In this document: positions 20,174-28,991 of the stretch, piece after piece
How positions within the stretch are numbered: position 1 is the stretch's first letter
Layout: each line of letters opens with the position of its first letter
Source of the DNA: an uncultured Tropicimonas sp.
Lineage (GTDB): Bacteria > Pseudomonadota > Alphaproteobacteria > Rhodobacterales > Rhodobacteraceae
DNA: 64,000 nucleotides
Assembly: GCA_947497945.1 (NCBI GenBank)
Contig: CANMIP010000002.1
Location: 124,001 to 188,000 of the forward strand
Direction: 5' to 3'
Made by a program: the position numbers and the translations under genes
The notes under the pieces: generated by a model
The model's input: only the letters and a program-made list of their open reading frames with translations
Told to the model about the DNA's origin: nothing
The model's database searches: none

Positions 20174-20815
20174 GTCCACCCCTCTGCGGTTTGTGCGTTC
20201 GGGCGTGCACCCCCGGACGCATGTTGTCCCGGGCGGAAACGACAGTTCCCCCCTCAAATCGAAAAGCGATGTAACAGACCCGTTTGCACCCCGCAACTCT
20301 CTTGGAGCGCGCAATATCATTGCCCGGGAAAAGGGCATCTGGAAAAGATCCGTTCGATTGCCGGGCAATGACGGCGTGAACCTGTCGTTAGCGCCCAAAG
20401 CAACCGTTTTCGGTGTGCCATTGCATACAATTGGATGCTGCATCGCGGCATCGACCGCCCCTGCTTTACCTTGCGACAGATTGTCATCGCCCGGTTCCGG
20501 GAATCACGAGGACCGGTGCGAGTCGGGCCCAAGCGAACAGCTGCGAAGGGTGAACGAACAGTTTCGCACGGCAGCGACAGAATCACCCGCCGGCCCGATG
20601 GCGACAGCTCCCCTGCCCTGCCGCGCCCCCCGATCCCTCCAACAAGCCCGACTCGACCGCGCCCCTCCCCGCACATTGCCACGCTTGCCCCGAGGCTCCG
20701 CTTCGCATGTGCAGCATCGGTGCCAACTCGGGAGCATCCCCGCCCGGGCCGTCCGGAAACGCACCGCGACTGTCGGCAAGAAGCCGCCAGTACAGGACGA
20801 CACAGCCCCCTGATC
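20174..20815. other. Upstream region of the ATP synthase operon, no gene
   Basis: About 640 bases without a convincing coding frame. The stretch 20240-20450 is AT-richer and should hold the atp promoter on the minus strand, but I cannot place -35/-10 boxes with confidence. ATTGCATACAAT at 20420-20431 is a near-palindrome resembling GntR/FCD-type operators. Confidence 0.5.
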
Positions 20816-21000
20816 GGCACGGACTCACGGCCGGAGGCCGCCGTCTCTCGGCGATTGCTTGCAATCGCCTGCCCGTCCCCGCGGGCTGGCGCTTTGTCAC
20901 CCGCGCACAAGGCTCCCAGCTCCCAACTTCTTCGGATTTGGCCCGGATACAGCGCAGACCACAGATGGTGCAGCGCCACCCCACGGGCAGGCGCCGGCGC
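20816..21000 (+). repeat. Dispersed non-coding repeat, copy B
   Basis: It starts GGCACGGACTCACGGCCGG and contains GCCTGCCCGT at about 20868, GGGCTGGCGCTTTGTCACCC and TTCGGATTTGGCCCGGAT. It closes with GCAGCGCCACCCCACGGGC followed by AGGCG. The internal GCCTGCCCGT and ACGGGCAGGC are inverted repeats. Copy A in reverse and copy C share the same block order. The remaining stretch to 21273 shows no gene. Confidence 0.75.
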
Positions 21001-21273
21001 GGCTCGCGTCCCACTCTTCGCATCCGCAGCAACGCCCCGCTGCCTCCACAGCCTGCCCCCGACCCAAGGCCCCTTCCTTGAGGCAGCCGCCGCGCCCAGC
21101 GCCCCCCTGCCTTTGCGACAAGCCGACCATTGCGTTTTCCCAGCGCAGGAGCGACAGCAAGATCAGGGGCTTGCTGAAGAGCGCTCCGACCGGACGCGCC
21201 CGTTCCACGGAAGCACCGCCGCCGGCAGGGCCCGGATCCGCAGCCCACGACGTCTCGAAGGAGGAGGAATGAC

Positions 21274-22050
21274 ATGGACCTGAATCTCACCGGCAAGACC
21301 GCGCTCATCACCGGCAGCTCGGACGGCATCGGATTGGCCGTCGCCAGGGGGCTCGCCGCCGAGGGCGTGACCGTCCTGGTCAACGGGCGCCACACCGACA
21401 AGGTAGAGCGGGCCTGCACATCCATCGGAGCGCTGGCAAAACCGGCGGTGGGCGATGTCGCGACCGTCGACGGCGTCGCGGCCGTCCTGCGGGCCGTCTC
21501 GGAGGCCGGCGGGGTCGACATCCTGATCAACAATGCCGGCACCGGCTCGAACGAGACGATCATGGAAGCGCCGGACGAGAAATGGCAGGATTACTGGGAC
21601 CTGCACGTGATGGCGGCGATCCGGCTGGCGCGCGGTGTCGTCCCCCATATGGAGGCGCGCGGCGGCGGCGTGGTGTTGAACAACGCCTCGATCTGCGCCG
21701 TCCAGCCGCTCTGGTATGAACCGATCTACAACGTCACCAAGGCCGCGCTGATGATGTTCTCCCGCACCCTGGCGACCGAGCTGGTCGGCAAGAACATCCG
21801 CGTGAACTGCGTCAATCCCGGGCTGGTCCAGACGCCCGACTGGGAAAACACCGCCCGCGAACTGACCGCCGACAGCGGCGGCGACTGGCAGGGCTACCTG
21901 CAGGGCGTCGCGGACGAGCTCGCGCCGATCAAGCGCTTCTGCTCCCCCGCCGAACTGGCCGATTTCTTTGTCTTCCTGTGTTCCGACCGCGCAAGCTACT
22001 CGATCGGGTCGACCTATTTCGTCGATGGCGGAATGAAGATAACCGTCTGA
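21274..22050 (+). CDS. SDR family NAD(P)-dependent oxidoreductase
   Basis: A 258-residue short-chain dehydrogenase. The N-terminal TGKTALITGSSDGIGLAVAR binds the dinucleotide, INNAGTGSN is the NNAG motif, a serine/asparagine segment (NNASICAVQPLW) precedes YNVTK with the catalytic tyrosine and lysine, and the tail is IGSTYFVDGGM. The ATG follows a strong GGAGGAGGA. The substrate cannot be inferred. It stands alone at the left edge of the accessory block. Confidence 0.9.
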   Translation: MDLNLTGKTALITGSSDGIGLAVARGLAAEGVTVLVNGRHTDKVERACTSIGALAKPAVGDVATVDGVAAVLRAVSEAGGVDILINNAGTGSNETIMEAPDEKWQDYWDLHVMAAIRLARGVVPHMEARGGGVVLNNASICAVQPLWYEPIYNVTKAALMMFSRTLATELVGKNIRVNCVNPGLVQTPDWENTARELTADSGGDWQGYLQGVADELAPIKRFCSPAELADFFVFLCSDRASYSIGSTYFVDGGMKITV

Positions 22051-22490
22051 GGCCAGCACGCTGCCCCTGCGGTAAATGTTGAATCTGACCAGTCCCGTCA
22101 CTTACCTGGCGGGGCCACTTCACTTTGAAGCTTGACGTCTGGCCGCACGTCTCAAGCCACATTGACAGAAATCTGTCTCCAACACTTCTTCGGGAGATCG
22201 GCTGGCTGCGCATTGCCACCGCTCGCGAATGCGGGCGCTTCGCCGATGCAGCATCGTCCCATGAACCGGAATCTGACGTTCGTGCCCGCTTCGGCGAAGG
22301 GCCAGGACGTGCCCAAAATTACAAATGCCGCGCCCGGCACTTACGGCCGCTTTGCCGACAAGGACGAAACCGCTCGCGCGGTAGGGGTGCTTGTGGTTGG
22401 GGCTGCGCTCTGCTCCAGGTGCCGTGATTTTGTGGATGGCCGTGTCTGTCGGACGATTGGGACCTTCTCAATCCGATGACAGGAGGTTTC
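22051..22490. other. Intergenic DNA at the left edge of the accessory island
   Basis: About 440 bases with short overlapping frames but no family features. Composition is more balanced than the core genes, and it leads directly into the ribosome site (ACAGGAGG) of the IS91-type integrase. It probably contains part of the insertion element end and older debris; I see no terminal repeat. Confidence 0.4.
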
Positions 22491-22491
22491 C

Positions 22492-23364
22492 ATGTCCGAC
22501 CAGTATGTTCCCGCCCTGCGCCAACGGTTTCTCGAAGATATGCAGATCAAGGGTCTGCAGCCAAAGACGCAGACGATGTATCTGCGGGCGATGCGGGAGT
22601 TCACGCGGTTTCTGAGCCATTCGCCTGATACTGCGACACCGGAGGAATTGCGCGGGTTTCAGCTCGATATGAAGGAGCGGGGTGTCGGGGTGCCGACCTT
22701 CAACAACCGGCTGACGGTACTGAGTTTCTTCTATGCGACGACCAGTCCCCGGCCTGAGATGAAGCGGCACATGCGCTATCAGCGTGCGGCGAAGAAGATC
22801 CCGGTCGTCCTGAGCGCCGAGGAGGTCACGCGCATTCTGGAGGCCGCGCCGGGCCCAGGGCTGAAGTATCGTGCGGCCTTCCGCGTGGCCGATGGTGGCG
22901 GGCTGCGGGCAAGCGAAGTCACCCATCTGAAGGTCGGCGATATCGACAGTGACCGGATGCCGATCCGGGTCGAACAAGGTAAGGGCCTCAAGGACCGGCA
23001 GGTGATGCTGTCGCCGAACCTGCTTGGGCTGTTGCGTGATTACTATCGTGAAGCCCGACCTGCGGGTTGGCTCTTTCCTGGACGCAACCGGGTCGATCCG
23101 ATCGCGACGCGGCAATTCAACCGGGCCTTTGGGGTGGCCTGCGACTTTGCCGAGATCAAAAAGAATGCCTCGCCTCATACCCTGCGACACAGCTTTGCCA
23201 CCCATCTGCTGGAGGGTGGCACCGATATCCGGGTCATTCAGGTACTGCTGGGTCATGCCAAGCTGGAGACGACAACGGTCTACACAAAGGTGGCCCCCAA
23301 GACGATCCAGGATGTGATCAGCCCGCTTAATCTGCTGGTAGGACGGAAGGGCGAGGCCGTCTGA
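22492..23364 (+). CDS. IS91-associated tyrosine recombinase/integrase
   Basis: A 290-residue site-specific recombinase. The N-terminal SAM-like domain (PKTQTMYLRAMREFTRFLSH) is followed by the catalytic domain with GGLRASEVTHLKVGDID (first arginine), HTLRHSFATHLLEGG (His-x-x-Arg), LLGHAKLETTTVYTKV and the terminal tyrosine. This type accompanies IS91 transposases. The ATG follows ACAGGAGG by 6 bases. It appears intact, unlike its partner downstream. Confidence 0.9.
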   Translation: MSDQYVPALRQRFLEDMQIKGLQPKTQTMYLRAMREFTRFLSHSPDTATPEELRGFQLDMKERGVGVPTFNNRLTVLSFFYATTSPRPEMKRHMRYQRAAKKIPVVLSAEEVTRILEAAPGPGLKYRAAFRVADGGGLRASEVTHLKVGDIDSDRMPIRVEQGKGLKDRQVMLSPNLLGLLRDYYREARPAGWLFPGRNRVDPIATRQFNRAFGVACDFAEIKKNASPHTLRHSFATHLLEGGTDIRVIQVLLGHAKLETTTVYTKVAPKTIQDVISPLNLLVGRKGEAV

Positions 23365-23376
23365 CGCGCCTGTTCC

Positions 23377-23943
23377 ATGCCTCGTCCCAATCTGGAGGTC
23401 GCGGATATCTTTTGCGCCCATGGATCTGCCTATCGACGTGACCATGCCGGGCACCTGAACCTGCCGCAGTTGAAGGTGATGTCCGCGATCGAGACCTGCC
23501 GGACCGCCGCGCTCGGCGGCCATGTTGCCGCCTGTACCAAATGCGGCCACAAGCACATCTCCGATAACTCGTGCCGCAACCGGCATTGCCCGAAGTGCCA
23601 GGGCCCAGCGGCCCGGGACTGGATGGCAGCGCGGGCCGAGGACCTGTTGCCGGTCGAGTACTTCCACGTGGTGTTCACGCTGCCGGCCGAGGTCGCCCGG
23701 ATCGCATACTGGAACAAGCGGGCTGTCTACGGCCTGCTGTTCCGCGCCTCGGCCGAGACCGTGACAACCATCGCCGCCGATCCCAGGCTTCTCGGCGCCA
23801 GCGTCGGCATGACCAGCGTGCTGCACACCTGGGGCTCCACTCTCACCCACCATCCGCACATCCACATGATCGTGCCCGGCGGCGGCCTATCGCCGGACGG
23901 CACACGCTGGGTCGCCTGCGCGCGCTTTGAATGCCTGCTTTGA
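23377..23943 (+). pseudogene. IS91-family transposase, truncated
   Basis: The 188 residues carry the N-terminal half of IS91 transposases: a zinc-binding CTKCGHKHISDNSCRNRHCP block and the HUH motif HHPHIHMIVPGG. Homology stops after GTRWVACA; intact relatives are about twice as long and contain the two catalytic tyrosines, which are missing here. Foreign sequence follows at once and runs into dctB 130 bases later. It is therefore an inactive remnant. Confidence 0.85.
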
Positions 23944-24074
23944 AGGGCGGTCATAATACTGGCGACACATTGAACATGTCCGGTATACCTCCCTTTGAGA
24001 ACAGCGCACCGGGTTACCTACCGGGGCGCCACTAATTCCTTGCCCTGTCGCGTTTTCTCGGCCTATCGACGCTA

Positions 24075-25802
24075 ATGCGTCAGATATCAATCTTCATACC
24101 GGTACTTGCGACGATTATCGTAGCCGTCGGCGTCTTCAGGGCGTCCTACGTCTATTTCCAGTCGGAGGAACTCTCTACAGCCGAAGGGCGCCTTTCGCTC
24201 TATCAGAGCACTGTCGTTGCGGAGCTGGAGAGGTTTTCTCATCTGACCCATGTACTGGCCAGAGATGCCTCTGTCATTGAGACCGCCAATGGCAAAGCCA
24301 CCGCAAACCTGAATGCGAGACTGGAGGACTTCGCCAGGAAGGCTGGCCTGGATGCCATCTACCTGATGAGCGTGGAAGGGATTACCATTGCCGCTTCCAA
24401 TCATCTCCAGGCGAACAGCTTTGTCGGGCAGAGCTACACATTTCGTCCGTACTTCCAAACAGCGCGCGCCGGAGAACAGGGGCGGTTCTATGCCATCGGC
24501 ACCACAACGGGCCTTCCGGGGTACTTCATTGCCGATGCGGTGCACAACGTGCAGGGAGACACCATAGGCGTCATTGCCATCAAGATCAGCCTCTCCCAAC
24601 TGGAACAAAGCTGGCACAATTCTGGCGAACAGGTGTTTTTGGCCAATGCGGATGGCGTGGTGTTGCTGTCGTCCGATCCGGCCTGGCGGTATCAGGTGTT
24701 GGTGGCGCTTTCCGAGAGCCAGCGCCATCGGATTGAAGACGCAAGGCAGTTTCCGGGCCAAGCGCTCATGCCGCTTGACTGGAAGGCGCTGGATGGGCAA
24801 CGCGCAAGGATTTCCAAGAAGGAACGCATCCATCTGACAGCGGACATCCCGCAACATGACTGGACTCTTCACTACTTCGCGAACGATGACCGTGCCGTTG
24901 CACAAAGCTGGTTGTTGACGTCTCTGGCAGTCGTATTCGCCGGCCTGGCGCTCATCCTTTTCCAAGTCAGGCGCGCCCGCCGGGTCAGCGCCGCATTGGC
25001 CCGGTCAGAGAAGGAGGAGGCGAAGCTGCGTCAGGCCAACGAGCTACTGGCGATCGAGATCGAGGACCGAAAGACGGCCGAACGACATCTGAAGCGCGCC
25101 CAGGACGAACTGGGGCGGGCAAGTCGCCTTGCCGCGCTCGGCACGCTTTCCGCATCGGTGACGCATGAACTCGGCCAGCCGATTGCCGCCATGCGAAACC
25201 ATCTGGTGGCAGCGGAGATCGGATCGAATGGACCGAGTGTCCTGACCGGCAAGATCGGCAGTCTTGTCGATCGGATGGAAGGTATCACCAGCCAGCTGAA
25301 ATTTTTTGCGACGTCAGATGCCGAAACCTTTGTCGAGGTGAATCTGAGCGAGGCCGTACGGGCCTCTGTTGCTCTGGTTGAGCCGAACCTGACGGCGGCA
25401 AATGCGGAGATCCGGCTCGATCTCCCTGAAAATCCGGTGATTTTGCGAGGAAGTCGTCTGAGGATTGAACAGGTCATGACCAACCTGTTGCGCAATGCGG
25501 TCGATGCCTCCGAGGAGCGTGAAAGGCCGGTGGTTCAGGTGCGGGTCGGATCAACCGACGGAGATCCCTGGGTCGAAATCGAGGACAATGGCCATGGCCT
25601 TGGCGAGGCCACCCTGGCCGACTTGCAGGAACCCTTCATGACCACGCGGGAAAGCGGACGCGGCATGGGCTTGGGTTTGGCAATCTCGGCCGGTATCGTC
25701 AATGATCATGAAGGGGCCATGACGGCCCGCAACATCGAGTCGGGAGGGGCGGTTTTTCGGGTCAGCTTCCCGGCATTTCAAGCCGACGAAGGTGAAAGAT
25801 GA
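24075..25802 (+). CDS. DctB-like sensor histidine kinase
   Basis: A 575-residue membrane kinase. A first helix at residues 4-27, an extracytoplasmic double-PAS/Cache domain (about 30-275) and a second helix at 281-298 are followed by a coiled linker. The H-box SVTHELGQPIAAMRNH has the phosphorylated His near residue 364, and the ATPase has NLLRNAVDA, DNGHGLG and GRGMGLGLAI. The layout is that of DctB C4-dicarboxylate sensors. It overlaps the response regulator by 4 bases. The ATG lacks a clear ribosome site and lies close to the IS91 break, so the promoter may be altered. Confidence 0.88.
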   Translation: MRQISIFIPVLATIIVAVGVFRASYVYFQSEELSTAEGRLSLYQSTVVAELERFSHLTHVLARDASVIETANGKATANLNARLEDFARKAGLDAIYLMSVEGITIAASNHLQANSFVGQSYTFRPYFQTARAGEQGRFYAIGTTTGLPGYFIADAVHNVQGDTIGVIAIKISLSQLEQSWHNSGEQVFLANADGVVLLSSDPAWRYQVLVALSESQRHRIEDARQFPGQALMPLDWKALDGQRARISKKERIHLTADIPQHDWTLHYFANDDRAVAQSWLLTSLAVVFAGLALILFQVRRARRVSAALARSEKEEAKLRQANELLAIEIEDRKTAERHLKRAQDELGRASRLAALGTLSASVTHELGQPIAAMRNHLVAAEIGSNGPSVLTGKIGSLVDRMEGITSQLKFFATSDAETFVEVNLSEAVRASVALVEPNLTAANAEIRLDLPENPVILRGSRLRIEQVMTNLLRNAVDASEERERPVVQVRVGSTDGDPWVEIEDNGHGLGEATLADLQEPFMTTRESGRGMGLGLAISAGIVNDHEGAMTARNIESGGAVFRVSFPAFQADEGER

Positions 25803-27139
25803 CCGACACGAAGCAATTCAGGGTCCTGGTCATTGACGATGACAAGGCAATGCGCCAGTCGCTCGTGGAACTTCTGGAGGTGGCCGGCTGGCAGTCCGTC
25901 GCGATCTCGCGGGCAACTGCCGCCATTGACCGTATGGCCGATTTCCAGCCCGACGTCATCCTGTCCGACGTGCGAATGCCGGGAATGTCCGGTCTCGACC
26001 TGCTGGCCAGCCTGAACAAGAACACTGCAGCTCCGCTCGTTCTGATCTCCGCCCATGGCGACATTCCCATGGCGGTAAAGGCTATCCAGGATGGCGCCTA
26101 TAGTTTTGTAGAAAAACCCTATGAGCCACGCAGGCTCCTGACAATTCTAAGGCATGCGGCCGAGCAGCACCGGATGCGGCAGGTCAATACGCGCTTGAAG
26201 GCGCGCCTGTACAAGCTTTCCGGTCTCGATCGCGTACTGCTGGGGCAGACAGAGCAAGTTGTTCACCTACGTCAGGACATACTGGATCTGGCCGATACGG
26301 GTATCACGGTCTTGATCGAGGGCGAAACGGGCACTGGCAAGGAACTGGTTGCCCGCGCGCTGCACGATCTGGGCACAGATCCAGGGGCTCCTTTTCTGGC
26401 CTTGAACTGCGCTGCGCTGTCAGCCGAAACATTTGAGGCCGAGATGTTCGGTCTCGCGGGCGGCCCTGACGGAAGGCTCCTTGCCGCCTCGGGAGGCACG
26501 CTGTTTCTCGACGAAATCTGCTCCTGCCCGATCGCAGTGCAAGCCAAATTGCTGCGGGTGCTCGAGGACAAGCAGATATTTCCGGTGAATGCGCAATTGC
26601 CGGTACCAGTGGACTTTCGGGTCATTTCTGCGACGAATGAAAACTTGGAACTGGCCATGCAGGAAAACCGCATGCGGCAGGATCTTCTGTTCCGGCTCAA
26701 TACCATGATGCTGACGCTGCCAACCCTCAGGGAAAGGCGCGACGATCTGGTGCTTCTGGCCACGCAGTTCCTCGAAGAGTTCGCGCGTATCTACGAAGTG
26801 GCCGTCCCGGACATCAATCAGGATGATCTGGCCGCTTTGCTCGCGCATGACTGGCCTGGAAACGTTAGGGAACTGCGAGGCGTCTGCGAGCGCAGGGTCC
26901 TGTCTGCCCGTCGTGGAGGTGGAACGATGACTCAGGCGATACGGGCCGATCAGCATCTGGACAATGTTCCCGACACCTTGCGCGAGGCAGTGGCCGCCTT
27001 TGAGCGTGAATTGATCGGGAAGGCGATCACGGCGCATGAAGGCCGCATGGAGGCTGCCGCCGAGGCCTTGGGAATCGGACGTCGAACATTGAATGAGAAG
27101 ATCGTCAAACTCGGGCTCGACAAGGACGCATTGCTTTAG
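25799..27139 (+). CDS. DctD-like AAA+ response regulator lacking the sigma-54 contact loop
   Basis: A 446-residue NtrC-family regulator. The receiver domain has the phosphoacceptor in ILSDVRMPG (D57). The AAA+ domain has Walker A GETGTGKE (about 174-181) and Walker B GGTLFLDEI, and FRLN near the arginine finger. The C-terminus has a Fis-type helix-turn-helix (EALGIGRRTLNEKI). Where sigma-54 activators carry GAFTGA, this protein reads MFGLAGGPDGRLLAASGG, so the loop is absent. Activation of sigma-70 promoters or repression is therefore likely. It pairs with the kinase and lies upstream of the TRAP transporter. Confidence 0.88.
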   Translation: MTDTKQFRVLVIDDDKAMRQSLVELLEVAGWQSVAISRATAAIDRMADFQPDVILSDVRMPGMSGLDLLASLNKNTAAPLVLISAHGDIPMAVKAIQDGAYSFVEKPYEPRRLLTILRHAAEQHRMRQVNTRLKARLYKLSGLDRVLLGQTEQVVHLRQDILDLADTGITVLIEGETGTGKELVARALHDLGTDPGAPFLALNCAALSAETFEAEMFGLAGGPDGRLLAASGGTLFLDEICSCPIAVQAKLLRVLEDKQIFPVNAQLPVPVDFRVISATNENLELAMQENRMRQDLLFRLNTMMLTLPTLRERRDDLVLLATQFLEEFARIYEVAVPDINQDDLAALLAHDWPGNVRELRGVCERRVLSARRGGGTMTQAIRADQHLDNVPDTLREAVAAFERELIGKAITAHEGRMEAAAEALGIGRRTLNEKIVKLGLDKDALL

Positions 27140-27150
27140 CGCCGGCTACT

Positions 27151-27166
27151 CTGCGGATATCCGCAG
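27151..27166. promoter_or_regulatory. 16-bp perfect palindrome upstream of dctP
   Basis: CTGCGGAT joins ATCCGCAG without a gap, 12 bases after the response-regulator stop and 100 bases before the TRAP binding-protein start. Its position suits an upstream activator or operator site for the adjacent DctD-like regulator. It could also be a short hairpin closing the regulator mRNA. I see no -24/-12 sigma-54 promoter between it and the gene. Confidence 0.45.
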
Positions 27167-27266
27167 GGCAGATCGAATACAGGGCGCATTTTCCCTCATA
27201 GTCCGGACAATCGGCTTCCTGAATACTTGCGGGATCACGATCCGCTTGCTTCTGGGAGGAACCTAC

Positions 27267-28277
27267 ATGCGCAAGTATCTGAACCGGGTGGCCATCGCCG
27301 CCCTGTCTATCACCTTTGCATCCGAAGCCTTGGCCACCGAGTGGAATGTTTCGCTCTGGGGCAAACGACGCGCTTTCACCGAACATGTCGAGAAGCTCGC
27401 CGAACTGGTCTCCGAGAAGACCAATGGCGAATTCACCCTGAACATCAGCTATGGGGGCCTGTCGAAGAACAGGGAGAACCTCGACGGAATCTCTATCGGT
27501 GCCTTCGAGATGGCCCAGTTCTGCGCCGGCTATCACCGGGACAAGAACCCCTCGATCACCGTTCTGGAACTGCCTTTCCTGGGGGTGGCTTCACTGGAGC
27601 AGGAAATCGCCCTGTCGATGGCAGTCTATCAGCATCCGGCGGTGCAGAAGGACCTTGCCCGCTGGGATGCGACGCTGCTGATGCCCTCGCCTCTGCCGCA
27701 ATACAACCTTGTGGGCGTCGGTGACGCGCCACGGACGCTTGCCGATTTTGCAGGATTGAGCGTGCGCGCCACCGGAGGTATCGGCCAGGCTATGGCAACC
27801 ATTGGTGGCGTCCCGACCTCGATGTCGGCCTCGGAGGTGCGTCAGGCCATGGACAGCGGGATCGTAAAGGCCGTCGCCTTCGCGCCGCATGCGCATATGT
27901 CCTTTGGCACTGTCGAAAACGGGACGTGGTGGACCACGAACCTCAACCCGGGAACCGTCAACTGTCCGGTCGTTGTCAACACGCCGGCTCTGGAAGACCT
28001 GTCGGACGAACACCGGGATGCGTTGCTGGGGTCGATCGAAGAGGCTCTGGATCACTACGTGACCCACTACGAGTCCAAGACCATGGAAGCCTGGGGCCCG
28101 ACCCTGGAAAAGCGCGGCATCGAAAGTGTTACGTTCCCCGATGCGGAAATCGATGCCTTCAAGGATGCTGCCGCTGCTCCGGCCGCCGCGGCCTGGATCG
28201 AGGAGAACACCGCCCGCAAACTGCCGGCGCAGGAACTCTACGACCTCGTGACCGGCATGATCGCCAACGGAAGCTGA
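27267..28277 (+). CDS. TRAP transporter solute-binding protein (DctP family)
   Basis: A 336-residue periplasmic receptor. The signal peptide MRKYLNRVAIAALSITFASE ends around ALAT. The mature protein has the DctP fold with WGKRRAFTEHVEKLAELVSE at the front, LSVRATGGIGQAM in the ligand region with the arginine that usually binds the carboxylate, and the SEVRQAMDSGIVKAV helix. GGGAGGA precedes the ATG. The carboxylate-binding arginine suggests an organic acid ligand, which is not otherwise identifiable. Confidence 0.92.
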   Translation: MRKYLNRVAIAALSITFASEALATEWNVSLWGKRRAFTEHVEKLAELVSEKTNGEFTLNISYGGLSKNRENLDGISIGAFEMAQFCAGYHRDKNPSITVLELPFLGVASLEQEIALSMAVYQHPAVQKDLARWDATLLMPSPLPQYNLVGVGDAPRTLADFAGLSVRATGGIGQAMATIGGVPTSMSASEVRQAMDSGIVKAVAFAPHAHMSFGTVENGTWWTTNLNPGTVNCPVVVNTPALEDLSDEHRDALLGSIEEALDHYVTHYESKTMEAWGPTLEKRGIESVTFPDAEIDAFKDAAAAPAAAAWIEENTARKLPAQELYDLVTGMIANGS

Positions 28278-28285
28278 GCCTTCTG

Positions 28286-28316
28286 CCCTGCGCCGTTTCG
28301 CCCTGAAGGCGCAGGG
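28286..28316 (+). promoter_or_regulatory. Intercistronic stem-loop between dctP and dctQ
   Basis: CCCTGCGCC (28286-28294) pairs perfectly with GGCGCAGGG (28308-28316) across a 13-base loop, directly after the binding-protein stop. Such structures in transporter operons commonly stabilise the receptor mRNA or attenuate downstream transcription. No T-run follows. Confidence 0.55.
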
Positions 28317-28348
28317 CCCCCGTCATCAAAATATTGTGGAGAGTCGTC

Positions 28349-28981
28349 TTGGCAGGATCTACCCTCGTGCTGACCGATGACAGCCTTCTCAGTCGGATCG
28401 ACCAGCGCCTCTACAAGCTGGAAGGGTATCTGGCGCTACTGAGCGGCTTTGCGGTCTTTTCCCTCATGTTGCTTGCGGTCTTCTCCGTCGGAGGCCGCAA
28501 TCTGGCCAACCATCCGCTGCCCGGCTACGTCGACTGGATCGAGCAGGCCATGCCGTTGATTGCCTTCATGGGCATCTCGTTCACACAGCGCGATGGCGGA
28601 CATATCCGCATGGACATGCTGGTGGGCGCATTGCGGGGGCGGGCGCTCTATCTGGCCGAACTGGTCACCACCCTGATTATCCTTGCGCTCATGCTGCTGC
28701 TGGTCTGGGGAAGCTGGGCGCATTTCGACCGCAGTTTCGATCCTGGCGCACCTATGTGGAGCTCGGACAGTTCCATGGATATCGCTTTGCCGCTCTGGCC
28801 TGCAAAGCTGCTGGCACCTGTCGCGTTCAGCGTGCTCTGCCTGCGTCTCGTCCTGCAGGTCTGGGCCTATGGCCGGGCCCTCTTTGCCGGAGAAGCCCAG
28901 CCCGTAGCTGTGCCACTGATCGCCGATGCCGCCACACAGGCTGCCATGGAAGCCGAGCATGTCTCGGGCCACGACAACTGA
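28349..28981 (+). CDS. TRAP transporter small membrane subunit (DctQ family)
   Basis: A 210-residue protein with four hydrophobic helices and the DctQ patterns YVDWIEQAMPLIAFMGISFT and RDGGHIRMDML. TTG at 28349 is preferred as start because GGAGAG lies 6 bases upstream; TTG at 28334 is possible but would precede the ribosome site. DctQ associates with DctM in the inner membrane. The stop lies 10 bases before dctM. Confidence 0.9.
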   Translation: MAGSTLVLTDDSLLSRIDQRLYKLEGYLALLSGFAVFSLMLLAVFSVGGRNLANHPLPGYVDWIEQAMPLIAFMGISFTQRDGGHIRMDMLVGALRGRALYLAELVTTLIILALMLLLVWGSWAHFDRSFDPGAPMWSSDSSMDIALPLWPAKLLAPVAFSVLCLRLVLQVWAYGRALFAGEAQPVAVPLIADAATQAAMEAEHVSGHDN

Positions 28982-28991
28982 GATAGATGAT

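Larger units (their letters stand above)
22478..23943 (+). mobile_element. IS91-type element fragment
   Basis: The integrase-like gene plus the beginning of a Y2-type transposase are the usual gene pair of IS91-family rolling-circle elements. The transposase stops about halfway, so the 3' part including oriIS appears lost. The outer ends cannot be set precisely. Confidence 0.75.

Noticed and set aside
25799-27139. Standard sigma-54 activator DctD
   Set aside because: The GAFTGA loop is missing and no -24/-12 promoter is visible, so only a DctD-like label is used.
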